From contig NC_047065.1 of NCBI RefSeq assembly GCF_902459465.1, positions 12,253,634 through 12,317,633 on the forward strand: a stretch of 64,000 nucleotides of DNA. Direction: 5' to 3'. Each line of letters opens with the position of its first letter. Within the stretch, counting starts at the first letter, position 1. Shown one piece after another: positions 31,766 through 43,700 of the stretch. Under the pieces are notes generated by a model. That model worked only from the letters and a program-made list of their open reading frames with translations, was not told the origin of the DNA and ran no database searches. This stretch comes from Asterias rubens (taxonomy: Eukaryota; Echinodermata; Asteroidea; Forcipulatida; Asteriidae). A program made the position numbers and the translations under genes.

Positions 31766-34700
31766 CTGAAAGCAAAGAGATGCAACCGGGGGTCAGAGTC
31801 ACTGCTGATAAAAAAGTCTCAAACTTGAATCCAGATCTAAGGGAGAACATTGAAACAATAGCAGCATGTCCACCTTTTTACAAACCTTGGAGTTATAGAT
31901 TCAAAGGAGCTTTTGACAACATTATCCTCAGCAACAGAGAAATAGAGTATGAATTGTTTTATTTGGAGAAAAATACCAGGCAGACTAACAAAAAATTACT
32001 TTGCTTGAGGCCCAAAGTAGGTAAGCTACAAGTTCTTTTGCTTGCACTGTACATCTGTAGAACAAAGCATGAACGATCTTGCTTAAGGTCACAAGTGCTA
32101 CGATCTTGACCCGAACCCACACTATGCTGAGCAGAAACACCAGTGTTCAGACACATGCAACTTGTGTAATCAGCAATGTCAAGCCACACACTAAGCAACT
32201 AAAGACTTCTTTTATCATCACCTTTCGCTCTTTGGCCATCTCAGCTCTGGCTTCAGCGAGTTGTCTTGTCTCACTGTGGTAAAGATCGGATCCACCGATT
32301 ATATGAGGCATGCTGAACTGACCAACATACGATGCCTGCGACAACACAAACAAAATACAAGATTCCAGAGTCAGTGCTGAGGAAATCATTTTTTAAGTTA
32401 AAGGCACTGGACACCTTTGGTAATTGTCAGAGACCAGTCTTCTCACTCGATGCATCTCAACATATGCATACAATAACAAACCTGTGAATATTTGAACTCA
32501 ATTGATTGTCAAAGTTGTGAGAGAATAATGTAAGAAAAACTACCTAGTCGCACAAGTTGTGTGCTTTCAGATGCTTCAATTCAAGACCTCAGCTAAGATC
32601 TCAAATTCAATTCAAATAATTTAGTGAGAAATTACTTTTTCTCAAAAACTACATTTTTAATACTTTGGAGGGAACCGTTTCTCACAATGTTTTATCAACA
32701 GCTCTCCATTGCTCAGTAGATTTTTATGCTCACAATTATTTGAGTAATTACCAACAGTGTCCAGTGCCTTTAAAGCAGTCTGAAAAAACTTACCCCTTGC
32801 TTTAACGCTGCTGTGCTATTCTGATCTGATTTTGCGATATAAAGCGCTTTGAAACGCCCGTGTAAAGCGCTATACAAGTGTTATTACTATTATTACTATT
32901 ATTTATTAAAATTGAAACGTTAAGTTGTCAACCACGGTTTTTTTTCAGAACCAACACTACTCAGAAGAGATTTTCACATGGTGCTATCGCAAACCTCACC
33001 TAATTATTATTCAATTGAAAAAGACAAGAACGTTGAATGAGCTTGAACATAATTACACTGGCCTCACACTACAAACACTGGCCTCCCCTGCCAGTGGTCC
33101 AGTGTAATAAACCCTTCGCATGCGCAATAACATTTTGTTGACAAAATGAGGGAACATCGCGCTGTTTTGTGTGCGGCTAATGGCGGAGTGATGCAGGCGC
33201 AACTGGTGTTTGCTTACTACCCATCTCTAAGGCGTTTGCCACCTAATAGGGTCTGTATGCATGCGTGAATGTAACTAGCATATTTCATGGGAATGGTCTA
33301 CTATCCAGCCCATTATACAAATTTCTGATTTTGTTCACCTTTTTGAACTTTTTGAAGTTCTTGGCGTTTGTCTTTTGCCTCGTTGGAGGAGCTGTGGCTA
33401 TTCTAATGACGAGGTCAATTTTTTCAACGATGGCAAGATTGAACGGCAGGGTAGGGTCTGAAGGACTCGAAGGCTCACACTGAAATCAAATTTCCAGAAA
33501 AATAGGGATGAGATTTTGACGAATGTGAAAATTCCTGAATAATGCTTAAACAGGCCAGCAGCCAAATTCACGAAACGCCAGTACATTCGGTATTTTTCTG
33601 CAAGACTACATTTGATTATGAGACATACTCCTCCCAGCTAACATGTATACGTTGGGCCCACGTTGGCAATCGTACACATTTTTGGTGGGGGAACCGTTGG
33701 CAAGTGATGTTGTGGTGACATTGTTTTTTCCATCAGGCCAACGTTGAGGACATTGGGCCAACGTAAGCCCAACCCCATTCCGACGTCGGCAACTTTTTTT
33801 GCCGACGTCTGCACACCCAACGTTCGTTAGACGTTTTAGTTAAACGTTGGGACAACATAATATTTTTTAATTGGCCCAACGTCGGCAGCTGACGTCGTAC
33901 TGACGTTTGTTTACAGCGTTTGGGCCAACTTACGAATAATCTAAAACAATAATTTAGAGATTAATTATCTCTTAATGCAGTTAACGCCCTGTGTAATTAA
34001 TTCAAGTAATTAGTGTATGTTAATTAATACCTATCAGTTATGTTATTTACCAGTAATTGATGATACTAATAACTACATACATTCTAACTACAACTTATAC
34101 TAGCCCATACACCCTTGTGCATGTCATGTCTTGTATTTATATAGTCAAGAATCCAGTGACTTTCCAGTCATGGTTTTACACCTTTATTAATTAGCTGTTC
34201 CGACCTACCGTCGGAACAGGTGCTGTTTTCGTCAAGATTTTTATTATTTTTATTATTATTATTCTTTGTTTCCGCCTAAAACCCCATAGCGTTTGTACAG
34301 CGTTTTTGTTCAGGCCCCGTCTCCTAAAGTATGAGGATAAAAGAGTTAAATCATATATCAAATTGAAGCTTAGAACATAAGCTTTACTCTAACAAAAAAG
34401 TGTTAAAATTCTTAATTAATTAACCACGTGGTCTTCATTTGAATTTTTAATTTGTAAACTTGATGCAGTCACTTGTGAAACATTCTCTTTGGTAATACAA
34501 CACAGTATGTACCTCAATGAGTTGTTGACTTCTTGAGAGGAGTCTATACTATTTTGTTTCCTACCCGCGTTCTGGACACATTACTCTGTACACGCACAAA
34601 GTACGGAGGTTTGGGATTTTCGTTAGAACGTGCGTTAAATTTGTCCTTGTTTTTCTAACCGCGTTCTGGACGTATTACTCTGTGCATGGATGCTCTGTGC

Positions 34701-37700
34701 ATGGGTTTTCGTTAAAACGAACGTGCGTAATTAGATAGGGGTTTTTGACGACAAAAACCCCCTTAAGGCATCTAATACTACATTTCAACCCTACTTAATA
34801 GTTATAGGCGTTAGCAGTTCATATTTAGTGACAATGGTAGCAAAATCATGAAACGAGAATTATTTCGCCGGATCATAATCCCCTCTGTTGATGCACACAT
34901 GTAAAATCCCACCATTTTTACATCGTGCCCTTCTAGCCTAGTGGTCATCAGTCGCGACTACACATCTGAGAATTGCGAGTTCGAATCTCCGTCCGAAATC
35001 AATATTTTTTTATCCCCCAAAACTAAAAATATATTTCTTTTTGTAATATTTAAGTTTGATTCTTATCTTTATATCGATAGTGTTGCCTTTTCTTTTTCTC
35101 AAATGTTAGCCCAACATAACCTGTGTGCATGCATGACACGATGATGTTTAAAAACACAGTAAGCGAAAAATGGTGACCATAAGCGCAGAGTTTGGTGGTT
35201 AAGAGTTCTGTGAAATCAACTTTTACTAGATCAAACATCAAACCACCGACCCCCAAAAAAATTAAAAATCGTAATTAATTAACCACGTGACCCATATTTG
35301 CATATTTAATTGTACAAGGGGACAAAGTTGTTGGAACTTCCTGTTGATGCTGACATCATGAGAACATCAGCATAAGTATTGGAATTGCACTACCACTTGG
35401 AGTGTTCAAGGAGTCCAACACGTCAGTCTAGAGTCCAACTCTGATTGTAAAAATCAATTCAGGCATCATCTTCAATTTAATTTTATGCAACAAGCAAACT
35501 TATAAATTTTCTGATTTTATTTCAAAGGGTAACATAAATGGCTGTTAGCGAACGGTTTCCAACAAAAACTACATGGTGTACGTGCACAATACTCTTACTG
35601 GCCTCAAGCATTTACCTCTAGATAATAAATCAAGCATTCAGTTCAAAATTATAAAAGTTTGTTATTGCCACATTATTCAGCGAACCATGAATCATACACA
35701 GCTACTATTCACAAGAAAATCTATGTGTGGAGGGTAACAGACAGCACACAATGGAACCGGAGTTTAACAATGACAATGTCAAAAGTGCAATCGTCCGCCC
35801 TTGAAGTTTATTATACATGGGCTGATGGTGATCAAAAGGATAAAAGTTTGTTATCGCCACATTATTCAGCGAACCATGGATCATACACAGCTACTATTCA
35901 CATAAAAATCTATGCGTGGAGGGTAACATACAGCACACAATGGAACCAGAGTTTAACAATGACAAAACCAAAAGTGCATTTGGGTATTTTGTTTATCTGT
36001 TTCATTTAAATATATGGTTAAGTTTTATTTTACGCTTAATGTTTTTGTGTTTGTTCTTCCTGGAATTTTGAATTGTTTTGCCGCTACATAAGATTACACC
36101 CACTAAATAGAATTGCTTACATTGCTTTCTTCGTTAGAAAAAAAGGGGGGGGGGTCCGTACTCGTTAAGGTTTGCTTTTTATGGGCCCCTCCATCCCCTA
36201 CATGTGATTTGCATTGATTTTTAGTTTTTGTTTTCTATTATTGTACGATTGCATTTGCTTGTAATAAATTATTTATTACCTTCTGTGTAGACTAAGCTAG
36301 TTTCGCGCGTATTTAAACTTGCGGGACCATTATGTTCCAAACCTTATGGAGTTTTACGTGGGACATTTTTGTCCGTCCATTATTTTAGTTTAACGTAGTT
36401 TATGACCATGAATATTAGAAATATTGTTGGAAATGTAATACTAGTTAACAAAACGTATACAAGTAAAATCATTTCAACAACAAAAATCCTATACTTTCGG
36501 GATGTCGACTTCCCAAGATAAATTATCACAGGAAGACGACATCCTAATTTTAGGATGTTGACTTCCCGAGATAAATTATCACAGCAAGACGACATCCTAC
36601 TTTTGGGATATCGACATTCCGAGATAAATTATCACAGGAAGACGACATTCTTCTTTTAGAATGTCGACTTCCCAAGATAAATTATCACAGGAAGATGACA
36701 ACTGACGTTTAGGATGTCGACATACCGAGATAAATTATCACAGCAAGACGACATCCTACTTTTAGGATGTCGACATCCCGAGATAAATTATCACAGGAAG
36801 ACGACATCCTACTTTTATGATGTCGACATTCCGAGATAAATTATCACAGGAAGACATCATCCTACTTTTATGTCGACATTCCGAGATAAATTATCACAGG
36901 AAGACGACATTCTTCTTTAATAATGTCGACTGTTTGTAGTTATAAGACTCCTTGGGGATAGGAGAAAAACTTGGGAAAACCGTGACCTCAATTTGACCTC
37001 TACTTCCGGGTCAACCGGAAGTGGGACCATATCTCAAGAACTACACAACCGATTTTCAATTTGTTTTCACTTACAGACTCCTTGACATTAATATTGACTG
37101 TGAAAACCTGTGACCCCATGTTGGCCTCTACGTCCGGGTGAACCGGAAGTGGGACCATACGCCAAGTACTATACAACCGATTTTCAATCCTGTTTGTTCA
37201 GTTTTATCCTCCTAAGGCATTAAAAATAAACTTTGAAAATCCATGACCCCAAGTTGACCTCTACTTCCGGGTCAACCAGAAGTGGCACCATATCTCAAGA
37301 ACTACACAACCGATTTTCTAATTTTTTTCAGTTACAGACTCCTTGGGCGTTAGAGATTAGCCTTAGGTTACCGTGACCCCATGAAGTGGCACCGTAACTC
37401 AAGACACTGTACAGTATTTTTCAAACTTTTTTTTCAGTTATAGACTCCTTGGTAATTTTAACACATAATCAAAGCAAAAGAACACGGAACAGCTTTGTGT
37501 TTGTTCACAAACACCTAATGTCTAGTTAAAATTGTTTACTTCTAAATTCAAATGTTTTTTTAAAGTATCTTTAGTGTACATATTTTCTTACAGACAAGTT
37601 TTCCACAAAAGTACACAAACTTGCTTTGGAAATTCTTAAACTCAACAAATTTGTTTTTAGAAGTGTTAATACACACTTCTAAATCATGCCCACAAATTTG

Positions 37701-40700
37701 CATTTATTTCAACGTTGGACCAACCTTGGGCCAATGTATGAATATTATCTTGGTGGGAAGTGGCCCTTAGACTGTACAATATTTCCTGACGTTGGCATAA
37801 CCGTAGGACGCCGATGTTAGGTTGCCCACATCATAACTACGTTATGCCAACGTTGGAAATTGACATGTTATACCACACAACAATTCCCGACGTTGGCTTA
37901 ACCTAAGGATGCAGACAGAAAGCTTCCCGTGATTTAACTACGTTGAGCCAACGTTGGAAATCGACCGGTTGTTACTGCACAACATTTCCCGACGTTGGCC
38001 CAACCTAAGGATGCAGACGTTAGGTTGCCCGTATTATAACAACGTTGAGCCAACGTTGAAAAACGACATGTTTCACTGCATAACATTTCCCGATGTTGGC
38101 ACAACCTATATCAGCCGACGTTAAGTTGCCCCTATCATAACTAAAAGTGACAACGTTGTCATTCTGACTGTTGTATTTCATACTGTTTACAAACGTCCGT
38201 ACAACGTTTAAAAACTGACTCCGACCTTCCCAACGTCCGTTCAATGTTCGTTTTTTTATGCCGACTTTGCCGACGTTCACCCAGTGGCCCACCGTATGCA
38301 TGTTAGCTGGGCTTTTATATAGCACAATGTAACTGTTTATAAGGTGCTTTGGCGCAATATGCTGCCAACCTGTATTTATTTGTTACAATACCTTGATATT
38401 TTTGTTGGCCGTGATGTATCCTGTGGGGATTTCTTGTAGCGGGGGATTAGCATCATGCGATATTGGCTCAGGATCAATGGTAGGGTTCGATCCCTTGTAA
38501 TCCTATTCAAAAATAAACACGATAATGTCAACAGATTTGTCAAGAACTTCAACCCGAAAATGGCCCTAAAAAAAGAAAAAAACAATTCAAAAACTTGAAA
38601 TACACAAACATCAACATATATGTGTTTGTTCTTAGGTAAAATAAAAGAAAACTAGAAAAGAAAAAAAAAACAAGCAAATCAGAATATAAAATTAAATGCA
38701 AGAGAAAATTGCACCCCACTGAAAGAGCAAAAAAATTAATCTGTGAAAAACCCCAGAATGGATGATTTTCTTTACTAGGTTGACATAAAAAGTCTCAAAT
38801 TTTAAATTCCCGACAAACTATTAATACCAATCTACCAAACAATCCTCTGTGGGTTCTTCATTTGTCTTTAAAAAAAAAAAAAAAATTTGTGGAAAAAGCC
38901 CTTGATATTCAGAATGAAACAACTGACTTAGAAAATCGCAATCCACTGAAAATGCAAAACATTTCAACTGTACCTCTTCGGCCAATCTACTCTTCTTGGA
39001 TTTGTTCATCCCGCCGCCCTCCTCAGTGACATCCCCCTTCTGACTAGCATCCTCTATATCCATGGCAACTGCATCATCCCTCCGCCTCTTCCCTGTCCTC
39101 CTACCTCTGTTCTCATTTGCGGTTGGAGGAAGGACGTCTTTTGTGATGGTGCCTCCTTCAGATGGTGCAATCTTCGCGTCCATGGCTTTGGGTTCGAATG
39201 CTTGGGAGACTGATTTATGATCATTCATGTCTTTATTCGTCGTCTTGTCGTTTGTCTCCCTCGATGGTGGTATGATGTCCCCTTCAGAGTCTGCTCTCGT
39301 GACTTCTCTGTCTTTCTTGACTAATTGGGACTCAAATCCGAGATGATGGATGTCTTTGTTTCTCCCCCTCACCATCTTCTCATCTCGTCGTCCTGTCGGC
39401 AGGATGACATCCTTCTCATCTGGTCTTCCTGATGGAGGGATGACATCATCCTCAAGTGTCTTCGCATCTGCCTCATCGTCACTGTCTTCAACTGTTACAT
39501 AATCTTTCTCTGATGTACAAGGATTAGGGGTGCGTTCTGGGTTCCGAGTCTTGGTCTTATCAATTCGCTCAGATGGCGAGAGGATGTCCCCAACTGCTCC
39601 GGACCCAAGGTGACCTTTCTTGGGTGGGTTTGCGGCATCAGCTTTCACTATCCCCTCTGGCGAGCGTTTCTGTGTCGAAATCCGAGCAGAAGAAGAGTTC
39701 CGCAATTTCTGCAAAGAAGATGCTTGTTTGCTTGAATCCGCTTGTTTGCTTGAAACCGATGATGCCTTCTTCATGATAACGTCTAGGATTGTTGTTGAGG
39801 GCGCTTGCTCGGGATTAGGGAGGCTCACAGGTTCCCTCCGAGGGAGTTTGGATGGTGCAGACAACTTGGAATTGTCCTCCTCTCTCACCCTGAGAAAAAA
39901 AAGTGTTTAATTTTCAAATAAAGAAATTATCATAAACCAACCTGTGTTTTGTTCAATTTGAGAAAAAAATAATGATAATAATATTGCTTCTTATATAATA
40001 AGGCAAATACCCTGGTAGCTACAAGCCTAGCCCCAAAACATGGGTAATGTGAAACTGAATATATCCTTCCCTATTCCCGCTCAATGTCAACTGCACCTGG
40101 AGCGAAGACTGTGCGAAGAGAGCCAACATTGAACGGAGATCGGAGTCAAAAAAAGGGTATACTTTGTCCTTCAAAGGCACTAGACACCTTTGTCACTTGG
40201 TGTATCTAAAATTATGCATAAATAACAAAACAGTGTGACTATCTCTCAGAGACGTCATTCCCTCTTTGGCAATGTCAGCCTGCTCCCTGAAGATACACCT
40301 GCCCATGTGGCCCTCGAGCTGAGCGTCGAAGCACGGGGAGGATCCCGCCCCTGCCCAGCCTGAAGGAGGCCAAGAGGCCGACCTCGTAGCACCTGGGTGG
40401 GCCAACTGGACGCTGATTTCGAGTCCCGGGCTGGGCAGCTGTGGCAATCCGCAGCAGAACGCATTGGTTGGGCGGCTCTACGTCCCCCTTGATGGATCAA
40501 GAGAATGATGATGATGATGATGTTATTACCTTTTCTTTGACGACTTTTCTGGCCCAGTATTCATAGTTTTCTCTTGCTGTTGCTTTGCGACTGATGAAGT
40601 CTTCCTCGTCTCTGGCACTTGAGATTGAGGGAGTTTAGAATGTTGCGTTTCGGAGGCTAAGACGTCCTGGGTGAGAGAAGGAGCCGCCACTGGATGCAGG

Positions 40701-43700
40701 AAGGTCAAACCGGCTAGTAAATGAAAACAAGGCTGACGTTAAATATTAGGTTTGCAGTACTACCGTGTGTGTGTGTATCCACTTGCCAGGTAGAGTTTGT
40801 CCTTTAGAGAACTGTCTTGCTATATATTCTACTGCCGCAGATTAGATTTATTGGATGTTCAGGAGACTTCTCAGTTATTAGAAGAACTGTCCTGCTTTTT
40901 AACTACTACCTGGGCGGAAGGTATAGGAAATTGGCTGGCTGGGACTACTACTTTAGCTTATAGGATCGTAATTAACTGCACTACACTGGAGTGAGTTATA
41001 TAATTGGTCTCCATGTTTGGACTAGCTTGCACTAGTCATCGTCAGGAGACTGAGGAAAAAGGCTGATGTTAAGCTTCAAATATGAAAACAATTTACGCTG
41101 TCGCAAACAGCATGCCAACCAATAGAAACTATGTGGTAATTGCAAACAAACAAATAAACAGTTATAGGCCAGAGTCTTTCATGTAGGCTTTCGAAAAAAA
41201 TACTCTGCTAGGGTCAAAACATGAGGGCCATTTTTTTGAAGCTTTAAATGTGCCAGGCTTTAAATTAAGACTAACAAAAACAGGTATCTTCAGGTCTATG
41301 GGTCTCAGTGCTATAGTCACTTTTCAGGGTACCTTGGTTTTAATTGAAGAAAGAATAACAAGATTATAACATTCACAGTTGTTGATGTGAACCTTCAAGC
41401 TTTCACATAACTCCACGCTGAAACTCACCCTGAGCGACTCTAGGGTTGCAGTGAACTTCTGTTGATGCGTACAGCACGGCCAGACCCAGCTCAGACTGAG
41501 GGATGGGTCGAAGGTCTCTCCTACATCAAGAACATTCAGAAAATAGTGAAAGCTTGTTATCTTTTGGCACCCCACACTCCCCCCTCCCCCAGTCTTACAA
41601 GCTAACAGGTGGCCCATCATAATCAATCCAATGCCCACCTGGGTTGCATTCCACTTGTGCAAATGTTGCTAATGTTTGCTCATGTTACTAACAATCTTGA
41701 GTTGAACGAATTGTGCATCGCTACCATTGGAGAATAAAAAAGTCATGTACAAAAGAGGTATACATACAGCAAAAACAATGTTAAAAACAAAACAAACTAA
41801 TTGTGGTGTCGATCTTCTTTTTACATGTAGGGCGCTGCCATATTGACATCACAAAGTGCGCACCAACCATTCCAATTCATCGGACATGTTTGAACCCTAG
41901 GGCTCGAATTTAGGGAGAAAATCCAAAAGACCGCAGCACTTGTAGCTCAGAATCTTTACTGGACTGAGATTTTATTTACATAGACCAGAATCAAACAAGA
42001 AGATACTAAGTATTGTTTGAAGCTTTGCACCTTGTAAACCTATATTGGGTCTCAGAATTCATCACCGCAATAACCTATCTTCCTAAAAGTTTGTATATAC
42101 TCAGCGCTTTGAGTACCTTGTTTGCTAGGTACGTGCGCTATATAAGACTTTGATATTATTATGGTGTGAAGAAATAAGAAGATACTATAAATAAGAAAAC
42201 GAGCAGAGTATACTGTTTGAAACATCGAGACCCAACCGGCTCTTTTCAGAGCCAACACTCACCCTAAGAGATTTACACATGGTTGTACTCGCAAGTTTAC
42301 TATTTAATTATAGTTTCTTGCTAAGAAGAGACTAGAATCAACATGAGAAAACAATTTTATCATCTCAACTTTTTTAAACAAAGTGAAAAATGTATCTCTT
42401 CTGTTTTTCAGCAGGATTGACAAATGTGACCATCCACCACCAATGGGCTGTAAAGTTGACACTTTTACTGGTATGGGCTTAATGCATTTTTGGAGAGTGT
42501 GTAATCGGCTTTAAAATGATACCATCCACATTTAAATCAGACTTTTCTTGACGAAGTTATGATTTCTCAAAGCCACCTACTTTTTTATTCAGATTTCTCA
42601 AAGATTTCTTGAATCACAAACAATTTAATAGGCTCTGCAATGTGCGAGTGCGACTTTACTGCCCATTGGTGGTGGATGGTCACAAATGTTATCTGTGAGA
42701 CTCAAAACTCAACATTTGAACATCATTCTTTTGAGACAAAGAAGAAAACAAGACTAACCGACTTGGGCTTACTGGCCAGGACACTGAAATTACTGGCCTC
42801 CAGCCAGTGGTCAAGTGTAAAATTTGAGCCCTGCCCACCCAGATGACCAGTGTTTAGACTGGTTGAGTCTTGTACTTGATGTCTGGGACTTGAACACACC
42901 CTGTAAAGGCTTGGGGTACTTTTTGTAACGCAAAACACAATGTCCACAGATTTACATTATACTTGCACAGCTTGAAGATAATGAAAGGAAAAGTCTTCCC
43001 TTGAAAAATTACTTGCTGAGGTGCTGTTGTTTAAGAGAAATGAGTTAAACAATATATTGTTTCAAATATATTTGAAAATATGTTTTACATTCTTGAATAA
43101 TTTTTGCTTCACCGAGACATTTTTTTTTCGTGACTTGTTTTACTCATATCTCAAAAGTAAGTAATATTTTATACGAGGCTTTCTACCTCCATTATCTTCG
43201 AACCATGTAAGTTTAATGTAAATCTGTGGTTTTGCAGTGGTCACCTTTTGAGAATGTCCATAACCCGTGTTGCCCATTCCTGTCCAGCCTGAGTCATAAT
43301 TTGGCTCTGGTCTTGGGGGTCAGCATACATGACGATGGTTGAAGGATCCGTCAGAACTTTCTCTTCACCTCTTGTCATCCCTTCATCGATCAGCACCGGC
43401 TTGCCTCCGGCTAGCTCTACAATCTGACCGAGCTGTTTTAGCTTCAGGAGAAAGTCACAAACAAAAAAAACAAAAAAAAGTTAATGGCTTAAGTTTCGAC
43501 CCCCAGCAGAGATCTTTCTCGAAGGGTAAACGATTACATAACAAACATGTACATGTTAGTATAACATACGCAGTCAAGTGGAAATACATGCATAAATAAA
43601 GAGCTAGAGAGAAAGTCAAGAAACAAGCAATATTAGATTGGATTTGGTCTCACCTGTTTGGCAGTAAGGAATACAACAGTCATGCCATTGAAGAGAGTCT

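Larger units (their letters stand above)
34193..37494. mobile_element. AGCTGTTCCG-ended composite element nested inside the previous one
   Basis: AGCTGTTCCG at 34193-34202 and CGGAACAGCT at 37485-37494 are perfect inverted ends; just inside the left end is a GTTCCGACCTACCGTCGGAA hairpin. It contains a tRNA-like piece, an in-frame duplicated block, a 53-bp minisatellite and a 130-bp tandem repeat. No recognisable transposase. Confidence 0.65.
33633..38311. mobile_element. Large CCCAGCTAACATG-ended element with ACGTTGG repeats (NBN intron 12)
   Basis: Left end CCCAGCTAACATGTATACGT and right end CCGTATGCATGTTAGCTGGG are inverted. Both flanks (33650-33930 and 37710-38290) hold many copies of GTTGGCCCAACGT-like subrepeats, e.g. 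CCGACGTTGGCCCAACCTAA. The middle is taken up by the element at 34193-37494. No transposase frame seen. Confidence 0.8.

Noticed and set aside
31780-32109. 109-codon plus-strand frame between NBN exons 14 and 15
   Set aside because: Lies across a repeat and a SINE fragment; part of its sequence recurs in degraded form at 51535-51620.
36498-36930. CRISPR-like array
   Set aside because: The whole unit repeats with no unique spacers, and the genome is eukaryotic.
38821-38973. Continuation of NBN exon 11 past AEE to a stop
   Set aside because: A GTACAG donor at 38973 in the right phase leads to exon 12; the extension is low complexity and ends near a poly-A tract.
41324-41662. 112-codon minus-strand frame over NBN exon 9
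   Set aside because: Different frame from the conserved RPIPQSELGLAVLY; shadow of the true exon.
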